From positions 1-52,926 of the forward strand of contig JANXDW010000043.1 of NCBI GenBank assembly GCA_025058515.1: DNA of 52,926 bases, in the 5' to 3' direction. The DNA comes from Aigarchaeota archaeon (GTDB taxonomy: Archaea > Thermoproteota > Nitrososphaeria_A > Caldarchaeales > Wolframiiraptoraceae). Below the pieces are notes generated by a model. That model saw only the letters and a list, made by a program, of their open reading frames with translations, was not told the DNA's origin and made no database searches. Positions 8,257 through 18,004 of the stretch are shown in pieces (position 1 is the stretch's first letter; every line of letters begins with the position of its first letter). Position numbers and translations under genes: made by a program.

Positions 8257-9327
8257 TTGCCTGAGTATTGGTTTAGGTATGGGAATGTAGAGATCCCAGT
8301 TGAGATAGATGAGGAAGTAAGGGTGGAGAAGATCTCTATCGATCCTATCGTTAAATATGATTATACTGCGATATCTAAGCTTACTGATCAGTTAACTGAT
8401 AGTAGAGACATAGCTATATTATATGAGTATGCGTCCAATAGAGATTTAGACCTTCTAAGAACCTTTATAGCAGAGCTCGAGGCTAGAGGATTCGAAAAAG
8501 ACAAGATCAAGGTTTTAGCTTCTTCTTGGAGGATAGATTGGAAGACTCTTGAAGAAGAATTAGAAGAGATCTTAAAACCTTATAGGAAGAGCTTGGTGTT
8601 CTCTTGGAATGAGGATAAAGTCGAGTTTAGGAATATGATGATCTCTAGAAGCATTTTGGAAGCATCTAGTAGAGTGGTCATAACATCTATGATACCTCAT
8701 GGTGTCATCGGCTTCCCATCGATCAAAGAAAACCTACTACTCAGCAAATGGATCATGTTTAAAGATGAAAACTCTGATCTATGGAGCATTTTAAAGGAGG
8801 AGTTAAAATTTCTAGGATTAGTTATTGGTGGAGATACTCTCTTCTATGGAGATCTAGGTAAGATAGAAGAAGAATGTAAGGATAGAGCTGAGAAGACACA
8901 TACCGTTAAGATAGATGAAGCAGCTGAAATATTGTTGGTTGATGCAGGTGGGCGACCTTGGGATTCAACTTTAGAGAGTAGCTTACATTTAATAAGATTG
9001 GTTAGTGATGGAGTTGTAGAAGGTGGATTGATCGGATTGATCGGAGAATGTGGGAGAGGATTAGGAAGTACAGAGTTTATCGAAGCATTATTCTCTCAAG
9101 AGATAAGTAGAGATGCTTTAAGTGGAAAGATCCTAAAGATCGTTAAAGAAGTAGTTGATGTGAAGAAGCTAGCTTTAGTTACAACTATTCCGAGATCTAT
9201 TCTAGGTAAGACTCTTAATGCTAAAGGGTTCGACTCACCTCAAGATCTCTTAACATATGGTTTTAGAATGTACAGTAAACAAGCCTCCGTTAAGATTGTG
9301 AATGGACTCGGCTGGCTGACCAGATAG
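8257..9327 (+). CDS. Divergent LarA-like (DUF2088) protein
   Basis: 356 residues with a TTG start after AGAAGG. The C-terminal half matches the nickel-pincer lactate racemase (LarA) fold: AEILLVDAGGRPWDSTLESS and then GGLIGLIGECGRGLGSTEF correspond to the family's conserved ADIVI..GGYP and GG.IIL.AEC..GIG segments. In the N-terminal half, MIPHGVIGFPSIKENLL resembles the PH...GF...K stretch that carries a catalytic His and the pincer-binding Lys. The first catalytic His motif (THR in LarA) is not visible. It may be an aldonate or lactate racemase relative or a member that lost the cofactor. No larB, larC or larE gene is nearby. Confidence 0.6.
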   Translation: MPEYWFRYGNVEIPVEIDEEVRVEKISIDPIVKYDYTAISKLTDQLTDSRDIAILYEYASNRDLDLLRTFIAELEARGFEKDKIKVLASSWRIDWKTLEEELEEILKPYRKSLVFSWNEDKVEFRNMMISRSILEASSRVVITSMIPHGVIGFPSIKENLLLSKWIMFKDENSDLWSILKEELKFLGLVIGGDTLFYGDLGKIEEECKDRAEKTHTVKIDEAAEILLVDAGGRPWDSTLESSLHLIRLVSDGVVEGGLIGLIGECGRGLGSTEFIEALFSQEISRDALSGKILKIVKEVVDVKKLALVTTIPRSILGKTLNAKGFDSPQDLLTYGFRMYSKQASVKIVNGLGWLTR

Positions 9328-9387
9328 ATAACATCTATCTAGTTCACAACATATTTCTCGTAGATCGTTGAATAAATTCTAGATTTC

Positions 9388-10488
9388 TTAGAATGTTCTT
9401 AACGGTATAAAGGTCAGTATGATTATTGCTATAATTAGCGATACAGCTATTTTCCGTCTTTTAGATAGTGGAGAGACCTGGTCTAGAGGAGCTATATCTG
9501 GTGTTCTAGGCATCATGAGTAGTATGAGGAGGGCGAAGAAGAAATATCCAGTAACTGCTAAGATGACTACAGAGACATATCCAGCGATCTTATGCTGTTT
9601 CCTACTTAGAAAGCTTCTAAAGATCCTTCCTCCATCTAGTTGCCAAGCTGGGAAGAGGTTTAAAGCAGTTATCAACATTCCAAGCCATGCGGCAAACCCT
9701 ACTATTGTGAAGAGTGGGACCATGTCAGGTCTACCGAATAAAGGTCTTACGAGGTAGAATATCAGAGGAGATGGTAACAGTATCCCACCTCCTCTTTCAA
9801 TACTCTCTACTATGACATTGTATTCTGTTACTGGCACCCATCTAGCCATACTGAATGATGCAAAGAGAACGCCTATGCTTACCAAGAATCCTGCTATAGG
9901 TCCGCTTACACCTATATCGAACATATCATCTCGATTTATTGCTGGACTCTTCTGAAAGATTACCGCTCCGAACGTTGGGATCATAGTTGGGATGCCTGGA
10001 ATAAAATATGGTGGACTTGATTCTATGTAGTCTATCTTTGCAGAGATTTTATGACCGAACTCATGTATCCCTATAATTGCGAGAAGAGCTATAGTAAATA
10101 TAAATCCATCTAAGATCTTATCTATAAGCCCAGTTTTACCTGTTATAATCTCGTAGACTGTGGTAGAAGATCTTAGGTACCCATCTATGCTTACTGTACC
10201 TAGTGTTGCTAGAAAGAGGAGTAAGGGTAATGTTCTAGACTTAGGTAGTGGAGGTTCAACTCTAGGCTTCGGGAAAAGTCTAATAAATATTACACCATCT
10301 TCTTTTGTAGCTGTTGGAACAAGTTGATAATCTTTAAGCTCTCTATAAAGTTCTCTAAACTTTTCTTTGATATCTTCATCGTAAACTTTAAAAGTTAAGA
10401 CCCCTACATCAAAATATACATCTAAAACGTTGAAATGCTTACTGACTATAGTCTTTACATTCTCAATATTATCTATGTAAGCTACCAA
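9388..10488 (-). CDS. Site-2 protease family intramembrane metalloprotease (M50)
   Basis: 366 residues. A soluble N-terminal domain of about 85 residues precedes several membrane helices. The zinc motif HEFGH lies at residues 142-146 inside a membrane segment, and a later helix holds NLFPAWQLDGGRIFRSF, giving the third metal ligand (LDGG). Site-2 proteases cut membrane-anchored substrates such as anti-sigma or transcription factors. This architecture, with the cytosolic N-terminal domain and no PDZ insert, is common in archaea. The natural substrate is unknown. It is convergent with the LarA-like gene and divergent from the acetyltransferase. Confidence 0.9.
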   Translation of the reverse strand: MVAYIDNIENVKTIVSKHFNVLDVYFDVGVLTFKVYDEDIKEKFRELYRELKDYQLVPTATKEDGVIFIRLFPKPRVEPPLPKSRTLPLLLFLATLGTVSIDGYLRSSTTVYEIITGKTGLIDKILDGFIFTIALLAIIGIHEFGHKISAKIDYIESSPPYFIPGIPTMIPTFGAVIFQKSPAINRDDMFDIGVSGPIAGFLVSIGVLFASFSMARWVPVTEYNVIVESIERGGGILLPSPLIFYLVRPLFGRPDMVPLFTIVGFAAWLGMLITALNLFPAWQLDGGRIFRSFLSRKQHKIAGYVSVVILAVTGYFFFALLILLMMPRTPDIAPLDQVSPLSKRRKIAVSLIIAIIILTFIPLRTF

Positions 10489-10640
10489 GCTTCCTAACCT
10501 ATATAATCTTTCTTAGACCTCAATTTTAATCCTTTCTATGCTAATCTTATTAAGTTGATCTCTGAGCATAGCTCTAAACAGTTACTCAACTTAATACAGT
10601 AAGATTTATGCCTAAGAATTGTTTAATCGTTCTAGGATTG

Positions 10641-11150
10641 ATGGGGCTAGATCTTGATTCGAGGAATTATTTTTTGATTAGAGGAGCTTCAGAAGAAGAC
10701 TTGTTAGCTGTTATGAATATTAACCGTGTGTGTCTTCCAGAAAACTATACTTATAGTTTTTTTGAGACTATCTTGAAAAGCTTTCCTAAGAGCTTCTTAG
10801 TAGCTGAAGTTAATGGAAAGATTGCAGGATATATCATGTGTAGGGTTGAGCGAATATTCTCTAAATTCCAGAGGTTCAAGATTGTTAAAGCTGGGCACGT
10901 TATCTCTATAGCAGTCTTACCAGAATATAGGAGGATAGGTATAGCGGCGTCTATCATGAAGAATGCTATGAAGATCCTCAGAGATGAATATGGTTGTAGT
11001 GAGATCTTCCTAGAGGTAAGAATCTCAAATACGCCTGCGATAAACTTGTATGAGAAGCTAGGCTTCATAAAAGTAGACAGAATTAAGGGATACTACATGG
11101 ATGGCGAGGATGCTTACTTGATGGCTAGAGAATTAACCTTTCTAGAATAG
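10641..11150 (+). CDS. rimI: RimI/Ard1-like protein N-alpha-acetyltransferase
   Basis: GNAT family protein of 169 residues from the ATG at 10641. An upstream in-frame ATG at 10608 would add eleven residues. I prefer 10641 because it follows an AGGATT element and a TATA-like sequence near 10590 would place transcription start close to 10617. The acetyl-CoA loop is EYRRIGIAASIMKNA, and SNTPAINLYEKLGF is the standard C-terminal GNAT motif. Archaeal members acetylate protein N-termini co-translationally. The ribosomal protein gene just downstream fits a translation-linked setting. Confidence 0.85.
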   Translation: MGLDLDSRNYFLIRGASEEDLLAVMNINRVCLPENYTYSFFETILKSFPKSFLVAEVNGKIAGYIMCRVERIFSKFQRFKIVKAGHVISIAVLPEYRRIGIAASIMKNAMKILRDEYGCSEIFLEVRISNTPAINLYEKLGFIKVDRIKGYYMDGEDAYLMARELTFLE

Positions 11151-11232
11151 TTCGTAGACATAGTCATCTTCAAACTTATCTATACAATAATGAAGGTCTA
11201 TACTTTTATATTGGTTCTTTCTTATTAAAAGC

Positions 11233-11517
11233 GTGCCAGTAAAAAGGAAGAGTAGAGGGAGACGTAAAGGCGATAAAGGAAGCGAGAGCTTAGTTCACTG
11301 TGATAACTGTGGAGCACTTGTTCCAAGAAGCAAGATACAGAGAGTTACGGTTAGGTCTTCTCTAGTTAGAGGAGATTTGGCTAGAGAACTTAAACAGATG
11401 GGAGCATACATTGCTGAGAACGTCTTAGTCAAGAATCTATGTATAAGCTGTGCAATCCATTACGGCATATTAAAAGTTAGATCTAGAGATGAGAGAAAAC
11501 CGAAACAATTCTTGTAA
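11233..11517 (+). CDS. rps26e: Ribosomal protein S26e
   Basis: 94 residues with a GTG start. It is basic throughout, with the paired zinc-ligand motif HCDNCGALVPRSKI near residues 22-35 and NLCISCAIHYGILKVRSRDER near residues 69-89, both diagnostic of S26e. It binds near the mRNA exit site of the small ribosomal subunit. Among archaea the protein is found mainly in TACK lineages, which helps place the organism. A TATA-like TTTTATATT about 25 bases upstream of the GTG suggests a leaderless or near-leaderless transcript. Confidence 0.93.
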   Translation: MPVKRKSRGRRKGDKGSESLVHCDNCGALVPRSKIQRVTVRSSLVRGDLARELKQMGAYIAENVLVKNLCISCAIHYGILKVRSRDERKPKQFL

Positions 11518-11639
11518 ACCTCTTACAACAGCCCATAGAAACCAGTAATCACTTAATAGAGTGTTAAGAAATATAGAGCACTGTAGTTTAAACATAAAAT
11601 TATAGTAATATTGTGGAGAACCTTTCTCTAGAATTGTAG

Positions 11640-13061
11640 ATGTTCAAGATAGAAGATATAGACATCAATCTAATCAGTTATGGTCCACATACTAATATTG
11701 ACGGATTAGATGTTGGACCTGATATTTTAATAGCTCTTGAAAGCTTAGGAACTTTTAAAGGTGTAACGATTAGAGAAAGATTAAGAGAACTACTTGATAA
11801 GAATAAAGATCTTGGAGAGGTAGCTTCGAGAGTGCATAGAGAATCGACTCGTAGAGGTCATGCCTCGATAACGACATCTTTAATACTCCAGTTTGAAGTA
11901 TCTAGATGTAGTAGAGCTTCTACACTCTTATTAGCTGCAGCACCTTTCGGGTCATATCTACAAGAATCTCAACGTAGAAAGCAGATAGGTAAAGAAGACT
12001 TCATCATCCCTTCAACTATAAGTGGTCTAGACGACCTCTCTAAAAAATACTCAAAGTTAATCGAGCATGTGTGGAGAGCTTATACCAACTTGATCGATAG
12101 AGGTATACCGATGGAAGATGCTCGCTATATCCTACCTCTATCTTCTAGAACATCTATATTCGTAACTGGAAGTCTTGAAAACTTCATCTGGTTAATATAT
12201 TCTTCTAAGAATAGAGATGAGAAATATTTTCCGAGAGAATTGAAGAAGATAGGTAGTTTGATTGAAGAACTAGCTCTAAAGATCTCTCCAAAGCTTACTT
12301 TAGCACGTCTCTCATTTAAGCCGTTGAGCTTCTCTTATCCCTATCCAGATCCATACAAGCCAAGCGACATAGTTTTAGAGAAGATTATCGAGAGATACGG
12401 TGAGACCGATGAAACTATTCTCTTAAAACTTAACATACCAGACTTCATAGAAGACCATATAGAAGAAATATTGAAAGTTCAGGATAGTGCTCGTTCTCTA
12501 AACCCTATAATACATGCTGTAACTCTCGAACCTCTATCAATAGCTGCATATCATCAATCCATAAGGCATAGAACTGTTCCTACATGTGTTGAATCAATTT
12601 ACAGTGCAATGGAGAGAGCTGTAAAGAATCTAGAGAAAAACATTATCATTCCACCGACTATAGAGAGTAAAGAAGAAAACACCGAGATATTCAATGAAGC
12701 ATTATCAAGCTTAGTGGAAACTTATTCAAATCTTTTAGATGAGGGTCTAGATCTATCTGAAGCTATATACTTATGTCCTCAAGCGGTAAAGATATACACT
12801 GTTAGGATGTATAATGCATTTAATCTATTCTGGCCTCAGGGATTCATAGCTACGAGAACTTGTAGTTATGCACAGTGGGAAGAAAGAAAGATAGCTTACA
12901 GTATCTGGCGAGGTATAGAGAAGGAGGCTCCAAGGATAGGTAAGTTAATGGGGGAGAAATGTAGACATCTAAGATATTGTCCTGAGAAGAATTGGTGTCC
13001 AATTATAAAGAGATATATTCCAGAGTATGGAGATGAGCAACATTTAAGGTCACTAGATTGA
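11640..13061 (+). CDS. Tandem ThyX-like protein (two flavin-dependent thymidylate synthase folds)
   Basis: 473 residues, about twice a normal ThyX. Each half shows ThyX-like landmarks. The N-half has RRGHASI (71-77), a core stretch ending in SYLQESQRR (105-113) and a late helix SLENFIWLIYSS. The C-half has HQSIRHRTVPTCVESIY (305-321) and ends FIATRTCSYAQWEERKIAYSIW. The N-half has lost the RHR triplet but keeps the ESQR part of the substrate motif. The C-half keeps RHR (309-311) but lacks ESQR. A Cys set (C408, C441, C447, C453) at the C-terminus may bind a metal. Function could be dTMP synthesis by a composite site or a different flavin reaction. Confidence 0.75.
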   Translation: MFKIEDIDINLISYGPHTNIDGLDVGPDILIALESLGTFKGVTIRERLRELLDKNKDLGEVASRVHRESTRRGHASITTSLILQFEVSRCSRASTLLLAAAPFGSYLQESQRRKQIGKEDFIIPSTISGLDDLSKKYSKLIEHVWRAYTNLIDRGIPMEDARYILPLSSRTSIFVTGSLENFIWLIYSSKNRDEKYFPRELKKIGSLIEELALKISPKLTLARLSFKPLSFSYPYPDPYKPSDIVLEKIIERYGETDETILLKLNIPDFIEDHIEEILKVQDSARSLNPIIHAVTLEPLSIAAYHQSIRHRTVPTCVESIYSAMERAVKNLEKNIIIPPTIESKEENTEIFNEALSSLVETYSNLLDEGLDLSEAIYLCPQAVKIYTVRMYNAFNLFWPQGFIATRTCSYAQWEERKIAYSIWRGIEKEAPRIGKLMGEKCRHLRYCPEKNWCPIIKRYIPEYGDEQHLRSLD

Positions 13062-13081
13062 TGAGTTTAAAGATCATTAAT

Positions 13082-13879
13082 CTACTCTAAAGATACTATT
13101 TCTTTTACATCTGTATCTACTAATCTTATTGCTTTGGGTTCTATACCGTAGAATCTACATGAGAAGACTGTCTTCAATCTACCGTTGAATAGTTCTCCAT
13201 AACCTTCATGCTGAGGTTCATGCGCTCTAATCAAGAACTTTAAATTATTCTTCTCCATGAACTGGTTGAATGCTCTCCATCCATAGAGTTTCGATCCACC
13301 ACCTCTCCAGCTTGGTGCAAACCACTCTATATCTTCAGATGGGTCATTCCATATAATTTGGAGGGCTATAACATTACGTGGATCTAGTTCGCCTTTAGGT
13401 ATAATGTTTATATCCTCTACCTTCTCTAATCCTTCAGCTAATCCACCATGTAATGTTAAGATGCTCTTATAGAGTAGAGAAGCATAAGGTAGTTTAGAGA
13501 ATAATTCTGCAAAGGAATCGTATAGGTTTACGCTAAATCTCGAGTACACTAAATCCATGAAGCCATACCATCTATTCATCTCCACAGTCTCATGATTTCC
13601 TCTCAATAATGTTAAGTTCTCTCCCCAGCTCAACTTAGACTCCAACAATGTAACAATATTCTCTACCTGTTTAGGACCTCGATCAACGTAATCTCCTAGA
13701 AATACTAATTTAAGTCCTTCCTTCTCTGCGTATTTAAGTGCTCTAAGAGTTGTCTCTAGGTCGCCGTGAGTATCTCCTACTATTAGAAACTCTCCAATGT
13801 TGTGGAGTATAAGCTGGGGAGCTTCTTCAAGTAATGGTTCAACAGACTCGATCAACCTTTTAATCTCTGCTTCGTACAT
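13082..13879 (-). CDS. PPP-family serine/threonine protein phosphatase
   Basis: 265 residues with all core motifs of the PP1/PP2A metallophosphatase family: GDTHG (35-39), GDYVDRG (62-68), GNHE (94-97), a central LHGGL and a late RAHEPQHEGYGE. These ligate two metal ions that hydrolyse phosphoserine and phosphothreonine. It matches archaeal PP1-like enzymes in length, with only a short N-terminal helix before the catalytic core. It converges on the ThyX-like gene with 20 bases between the stops. Substrates are not evident from context. Confidence 0.9.
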   Translation of the reverse strand: MYEAEIKRLIESVEPLLEEAPQLILHNIGEFLIVGDTHGDLETTLRALKYAEKEGLKLVFLGDYVDRGPKQVENIVTLLESKLSWGENLTLLRGNHETVEMNRWYGFMDLVYSRFSVNLYDSFAELFSKLPYASLLYKSILTLHGGLAEGLEKVEDINIIPKGELDPRNVIALQIIWNDPSEDIEWFAPSWRGGGSKLYGWRAFNQFMEKNNLKFLIRAHEPQHEGYGELFNGRLKTVFSCRFYGIEPKAIRLVDTDVKEIVSLE

Positions 13880-13993
13880 ACGCTTCAGATGAAGAGAGAA
13901 TACTCCTTCTAATCAATTTATCCTATTTACCATCTTGGTAAGTAGGAGATTAGATTAAATTATTATCGAACTATATCCTCTAGATTCTCTCAT

Positions 13994-14872
13994 CTATTTC
14001 TTTAGAACTTTCTTGAGTAGTCCAGGTATCTGAGATGGTAGTTCTGCGACATCTACACCTGCTTCTCTAAGCATCTTGATCTTGCTGGCTGCATCGCCCA
14101 CACCCATCGAGATTATCGCTCCAGCATGCCCCATTCTCTTTCCAGGTGGAGCTGTTCTACCAGCAATATAAGCTACAACAGGTTTCTCATATCTTTCTTC
14201 TATAATGTATCTCGCAGCTCTTTCCTCCATATCTCCACCTATCTCACCTATCAAGACTACAGCATCTGTTCCATCATCTTCTCTAAACATTTCCAGTGCA
14301 TCGATGAATGTTGTTCCGAGAACCGGGTCTCCACCTATACCTATAGAAGTGCTCTGACCTATACCTGCCTTGGTCATCGCATAAGCTATCTCATATGTTA
14401 GCGTCCCACTTCTAGAAACTATTCCAACCCTACCTTTAGAGAATACTTGACCAGGCATTATACCGACTTTTGATTCTCCTGGTGAGATGACCCCGGGGCA
14501 GTTGGGGCCAACGATTACTGTATTGTTTAGCTTTGCATATCTAGTGAACTTCATGGATTCGTGGACTGGTATGCCCTCGGTTATTATGACGACTAGGTTT
14601 AAGCCAGCTTCTATAGCTTCATAGACAGCTTCAGATGCATATCTAGCTGGGACGAACACTATTGAAGTATCTATTTCTGGATGTCTTCTCAATGCTTCTT
14701 TTACGCTATCATATACTGGAACTCCTTCAACGATTGATCCACCTTTTCCAGGAGTTACCCCTGCAACTATCTTTGTACCATAATTTAGCATGGTCTTCGT
14801 ATGGAAGCTTCCTTCTCTACCAGTTATCCCTTGAACTACTACTCTTGTCTCAGAATTTATTAATACTGTCAT
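13994..14872 (-). CDS. sucD: Succinyl-CoA synthetase alpha subunit
   Basis: 292 residues. The CoA-binding Rossmann domain is at the N-terminus ([20 protein letters not shown]), followed by [20 protein letters not shown]. The phosphohistidine region near residue 250 reads [12 protein letters not shown], with the catalytic His in GHAG. It forms a heterodimer with SucC, whose stop overlaps this start by four bases, and interconverts succinyl-CoA and succinate with ADP or GDP phosphorylation in the citric acid cycle. Confidence 0.95.
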   Translation of the reverse strand: MTVLINSETRVVVQGITGREGSFHTKTMLNYGTKIVAGVTPGKGGSIVEGVPVYDSVKEALRRHPEIDTSIVFVPARYASEAVYEAIEAGLNLVVIITEGIPVHESMKFTRYAKLNNTVIVGPNCPGVISPGESKVGIMPGQVFSKGRVGIVSRSGTLTYEIAYAMTKAGIGQSTSIGIGGDPVLGTTFIDALEMFREDDGTDAVVLIGEIGGDMEERAARYIIEERYEKPVVAYIAGRTAPPGKRMGHAGAIISMGVGDAASKIKMLREAGVDVAELPSQIPGLLKKVLKK

Positions 14873-16002
14873 ATCGCTCCACCTAGCTGCACAGCTTTCC
14901 TAGCTGCTTCATCCATCTCTTCTAAGACATATATACCGTTCTCTTCTAATATTCTTCTACCTTCTTCTTCATTTGTTCCTTTAAGTCTTACCACCATCTT
15001 CTTTGCTACACCTGTCTTCTTAATGGCTTCAACGATTCCACGAGCAACTTCATCACATCTAGTTATCCCTCCAAGTATGTTTATGAATAGTACTTCTGTT
15101 CTCGGATGTTTTAGTAGTAGACTTACTGCTCTCTCAACTAAGTCTGCTCTAGCACCTCCACCTATATCTAGGAAGTTAGCAGGTTTTCCACCGAGAATGT
15201 AGACAGAGTCCATAGTGGCCATAGTCAAGCCGGCGCCATTGCAAAGTATTCCGATATTCCCGTCTAGCTCAACGTAGCTGAAGTTCATCTTCTTTGCTTC
15301 TGCTTCATAGTAGCTTAAGTCTCTAACATATTCTCCGGAAAACTCTGGATACTTGTAGAGAGCGTTATCGTCTAGTATTATCTTTGCATCGATAGCTACT
15401 AAGCTACCTTCAGGGGTTAATGCAAGAGGGTTTATCTCAGCTAGTTCACAGCTATACTTCTCGAAGACCTTGTATAGGTCGATCACGATCTGCTGAGCTT
15501 TTTTAAGCGTCTGCTCATCTAGATCTAGAAATCTCGCAGCCTCTCTCGCATGATATTCTCTTATCCCTACTACTGGGTCTACGAAGATTTTGAGAATCTT
15601 CTCAGGCTTACTTCTTGCAAGCTCTTCTATATCGACACCACCTTCAGGTGAAGAAAGAATAACAGGCGCACCTATACTCCTATCTACTATTATGCTTAGA
15701 TAGAGTTCTCTATCTATATCAACGGCTTTAGAGATCAATACCTTCTTGACAAGCTCACCTTTAATCTCAGATCCAAGCATCTGCTTAGCATACCTATATG
15801 CTTCTTCAGGATTTTCTGCAAGTTTAACTCCTCCAGCCTTACCTCTTCCAGCAACCAAGACTTGAGCTTTAACAACCAGCCTACCACCTATCTCTTCCGC
15901 AGCCTTAAGAGCTTCTTCAGCTGTAGATACTACTCTAAACTCAGGTACTGGTATACCTTGTTCACGAAAAAGGTTTCTAGCTTCATACTCATACAGTTTC
16001 AT
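14869..16002 (-). CDS. sucC: Succinyl-CoA synthetase beta subunit
   Basis: 377 residues. It starts [22 protein letters not shown], the standard SucC N-terminus, followed by an ATP-grasp domain ([20 protein letters not shown]) and EINPLAL. The C-terminal CoA-ligase domain includes NFLDIGGGA and [17 protein letters not shown]. The pair sucC-sucD is translationally coupled through the 4-base overlap. A TATA-like ATATATAT lies only about 12-20 bases upstream of the ATG, too close to be the main promoter for this start, so the true promoter is probably further upstream. Confidence 0.95.
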   Translation of the reverse strand: MKLYEYEARNLFREQGIPVPEFRVVSTAEEALKAAEEIGGRLVVKAQVLVAGRGKAGGVKLAENPEEAYRYAKQMLGSEIKGELVKKVLISKAVDIDRELYLSIIVDRSIGAPVILSSPEGGVDIEELARSKPEKILKIFVDPVVGIREYHAREAARFLDLDEQTLKKAQQIVIDLYKVFEKYSCELAEINPLALTPEGSLVAIDAKIILDDNALYKYPEFSGEYVRDLSYYEAEAKKMNFSYVELDGNIGILCNGAGLTMATMDSVYILGGKPANFLDIGGGARADLVERAVSLLLKHPRTEVLFINILGGITRCDEVARGIVEAIKKTGVAKKMVVRLKGTNEEEGRRILEENGIYVLEEMDEAARKAVQLGGAI

Positions 16003-16110
16003 GACTCTACGATATATATGCTGAGTTATGAAAATTTCGTTATTGAAATTCTTGAAAATTTTAGTAAGCGTATAGTGGTCTATCTCAATCTAGCAGTGTA
16101 ATAATGATGA

Positions 16111-16368
16111 GTGATCACGTCTGGGAAGTTCTCTGATAAATTTAAAGAGCATACTCTTAAAGTCTCCAAGGATTTTCCAATCGAATTGGTAGATTATGTA
16201 AGTTTGAGAAGTTTAGCTGATCAAGCATGGATAAAGCTTATCAGCAATAGATCTCCTACACCGATTTACACATTTCATACATCTGATCTAAAAATCTTGA
16301 CTACAGACCTTCCCAACAACATGTTTAACCGATCTCTCATCTTCTCATGGTTTCAGCCATATCATTAA
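16111..16368 (+). CDS. Possible small protein, uncertain or frameshifted
   Basis: An 85-codon reading frame with a GTG start in the 474-base region between sucC and ctaB. The first half looks protein-like (SDKFKEHTLKVSKDFPIELV and LADQAWIKLI). The second half (from about residue 50) looks less so. A short overlapping frame begins ATGATGAGTGATCAC at 16104 and stops after ten codons, so a frameshift from a longer start is possible. I recognise no family. No other gene or RNA is visible in this interval. Confidence 0.25.
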   Translation: MITSGKFSDKFKEHTLKVSKDFPIELVDYVSLRSLADQAWIKLISNRSPTPIYTFHTSDLKILTTDLPNNMFNRSLIFSWFQPYH

Positions 16369-16476
16369 AGCAGATAACTATTAGTATAACGACTCCTTCT
16401 AGATGGATGCAAGGTTAGATAAATTAGTTGAAATAAATATATCTATTTCAAGTAGTTCTTAAATTAGTATAATATC

Positions 16477-17379
16477 TTGTTGGAGAGGGCTGATTTGAAG
16501 GTAGAGTATCTCGTCGATAGATTAAGAGTCTACTATTCTGTTACTAAGCCTCGGATCTGGTATCTTCTAGCCTATACAGCTTTCGGAGGGTACATAGCTG
16601 GATCAAGCGGTGAAGTAGATTGGATTAGAGCTTTGATCGCTACTCTATCTGTTGTTCTTGCTTCTGCAGGCTCTGAAGCTGTAGCAAACTTTATCGAGAG
16701 AGATATCGATGCACTGATGGAGAGAACTAAGAATAGACCTCTACCTTCAGGAAAGATTAAGCCTGAGCGTAATGCACTAATCTTGGGGTTGATCCTGATT
16801 GGGGTTGGAGTAGCTTCAGCATATTCTATCAACCTATTAGCTCTCCTATTCATTTTAATCGGAGTACTGGACTACGTCGTCGTTTACGTAATGTTGTCGA
16901 AGAAGAAGACCCCTCTAAACGTAATACTTGGAAGTGCAGCAGGTGGAGCACCTACAATGGTTGGATATGTTTCAGCAGCTAATCACATTACTTTAGACTC
17001 TCTAATCCTTGCGGCCATAGTAGTTTTATGGATCCCAAGCCATATATGGAGTCTAGCTCTAAGATATAGAGAAGATTACATGAAGGCGGGGATACCTATG
17101 CTACCAGTAGTAGTAAGTAGAGAGAAGGCTATAAGATGTATCTCTTCAACATCGATTCTACTCGTAGTCTTCTCCATCCTAGTCTCCTTCATAAACCCAG
17201 CCCTCTACGGACCAGTATATCTAGTACCAGTAAGCATATCTGGAGCAGTTTTACTCTATCTTTCTCTAAAATTAATGAAGACGCCTGAGCCTAGATTAGC
17301 GTGGAAACTCTTCAAGTTTACAAGCCCCCATCTAGCCATAATCTTCACATCAATAATAATTAGCATATTCGTACGTTAA
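16477..17379 (+). CDS. ctaB: Protoheme IX farnesyltransferase (heme O synthase)
   Basis: 300 residues with a TTG start. A UbiA-type prenyltransferase with about nine membrane helices. The first aspartate-rich motif is NFIERDIDALMERTKNRPLPSG (about residues 71-92), and the second polar loop includes WSLALRYREDYMKAGIPMLP, both typical of Cox10/CtaB. It farnesylates heme B to heme O for heme-copper oxidases, implying a terminal oxidase elsewhere in the genome. The length is normal. The gene stands alone. Confidence 0.92.
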   Translation: MLERADLKVEYLVDRLRVYYSVTKPRIWYLLAYTAFGGYIAGSSGEVDWIRALIATLSVVLASAGSEAVANFIERDIDALMERTKNRPLPSGKIKPERNALILGLILIGVGVASAYSINLLALLFILIGVLDYVVVYVMLSKKKTPLNVILGSAAGGAPTMVGYVSAANHITLDSLILAAIVVLWIPSHIWSLALRYREDYMKAGIPMLPVVVSREKAIRCISSTSILLVVFSILVSFINPALYGPVYLVPVSISGAVLLYLSLKLMKTPEPRLAWKLFKFTSPHLAIIFTSIIISIFVR

Positions 17380-17509
17380 TATCTAATTTTTACATCTAAT
17401 CTACCGCTTACCCTCGTCTTAAATTATATCTCAGATATATCTAGTAATACTGTATATTGAGAACATGTTTTATACTTGTAGTTCGATTAAGAATAGTGAT
17501 GAGTAAAAG

Positions 17510-18004
17510 ATGAAAAGTGGAATTGGGTTTCATCTTGATGAAAGCGTCTGGGAGAGATTAAGAAATGAATTGAAGAGAATTACTGAGGGAGAAGATGCAG
17601 TTCTGATTATTGCTTTAAGATTAACTTCTACATCTGGAGAAAGAGGTGAGAGTGAAGAAGAGCACGTCCATCTTGAAACACCTTTCGTAAAATCTGTAAA
17701 GAGTTTTGCAAGGAGAATTAAAGAGAAGTATAGAGCAGAACCTCATCTCCACCTTCATTCAAGCTCTGGTTCTACAACGTTTGTTCTGATGAGCCCTGGA
17801 GAAATACTTACAGATAATTTGAGAAGCATAATTAATGAAGCATCTTCATGTGAGGGTTGCATCTTAACGAGTATAGAGGGAGAGATAAGAGTTGGAGAAG
17901 AACTATCCGCTCTCTTCTATGGCTCATCTGCTAAACTACATTTTATTCTTCCCTCATCTGATGGGAAAAGACTTCAGTTACTAGATGTCCTTCTAACAAT
18001 TTAG
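17510..18004 (+). CDS. Hypothetical protein
   Basis: 164 residues, acidic with alternating strands and helices, and no membrane segment. Visible features are a His-rich stretch HLHLHSSSGSTTFVLMSPGE near residues 82-101 and two Cys in SSCEGC (about 117-122). I do not recognise a family. The ATG at 17510 follows a TATA-like TTTTATACTT near 17468. The gene overlaps the convergent nitroreductase gene by four bases at the stop codons. Confidence 0.6.
   Translation: MKSGIGFHLDESVWERLRNELKRITEGEDAVLIIALRLTSTSGERGESEEEHVHLETPFVKSVKSFARRIKEKYRAEPHLHLHSSSGSTTFVLMSPGEILTDNLRSIINEASSCEGCILTSIEGEIRVGEELSALFYGSSAKLHFILPSSDGKRLQLLDVLLTI

Noticed and set aside
9419-9757. Plus-strand frame inside the site-2 protease gene
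   Set aside because: It is the antisense of a well-supported membrane protease.
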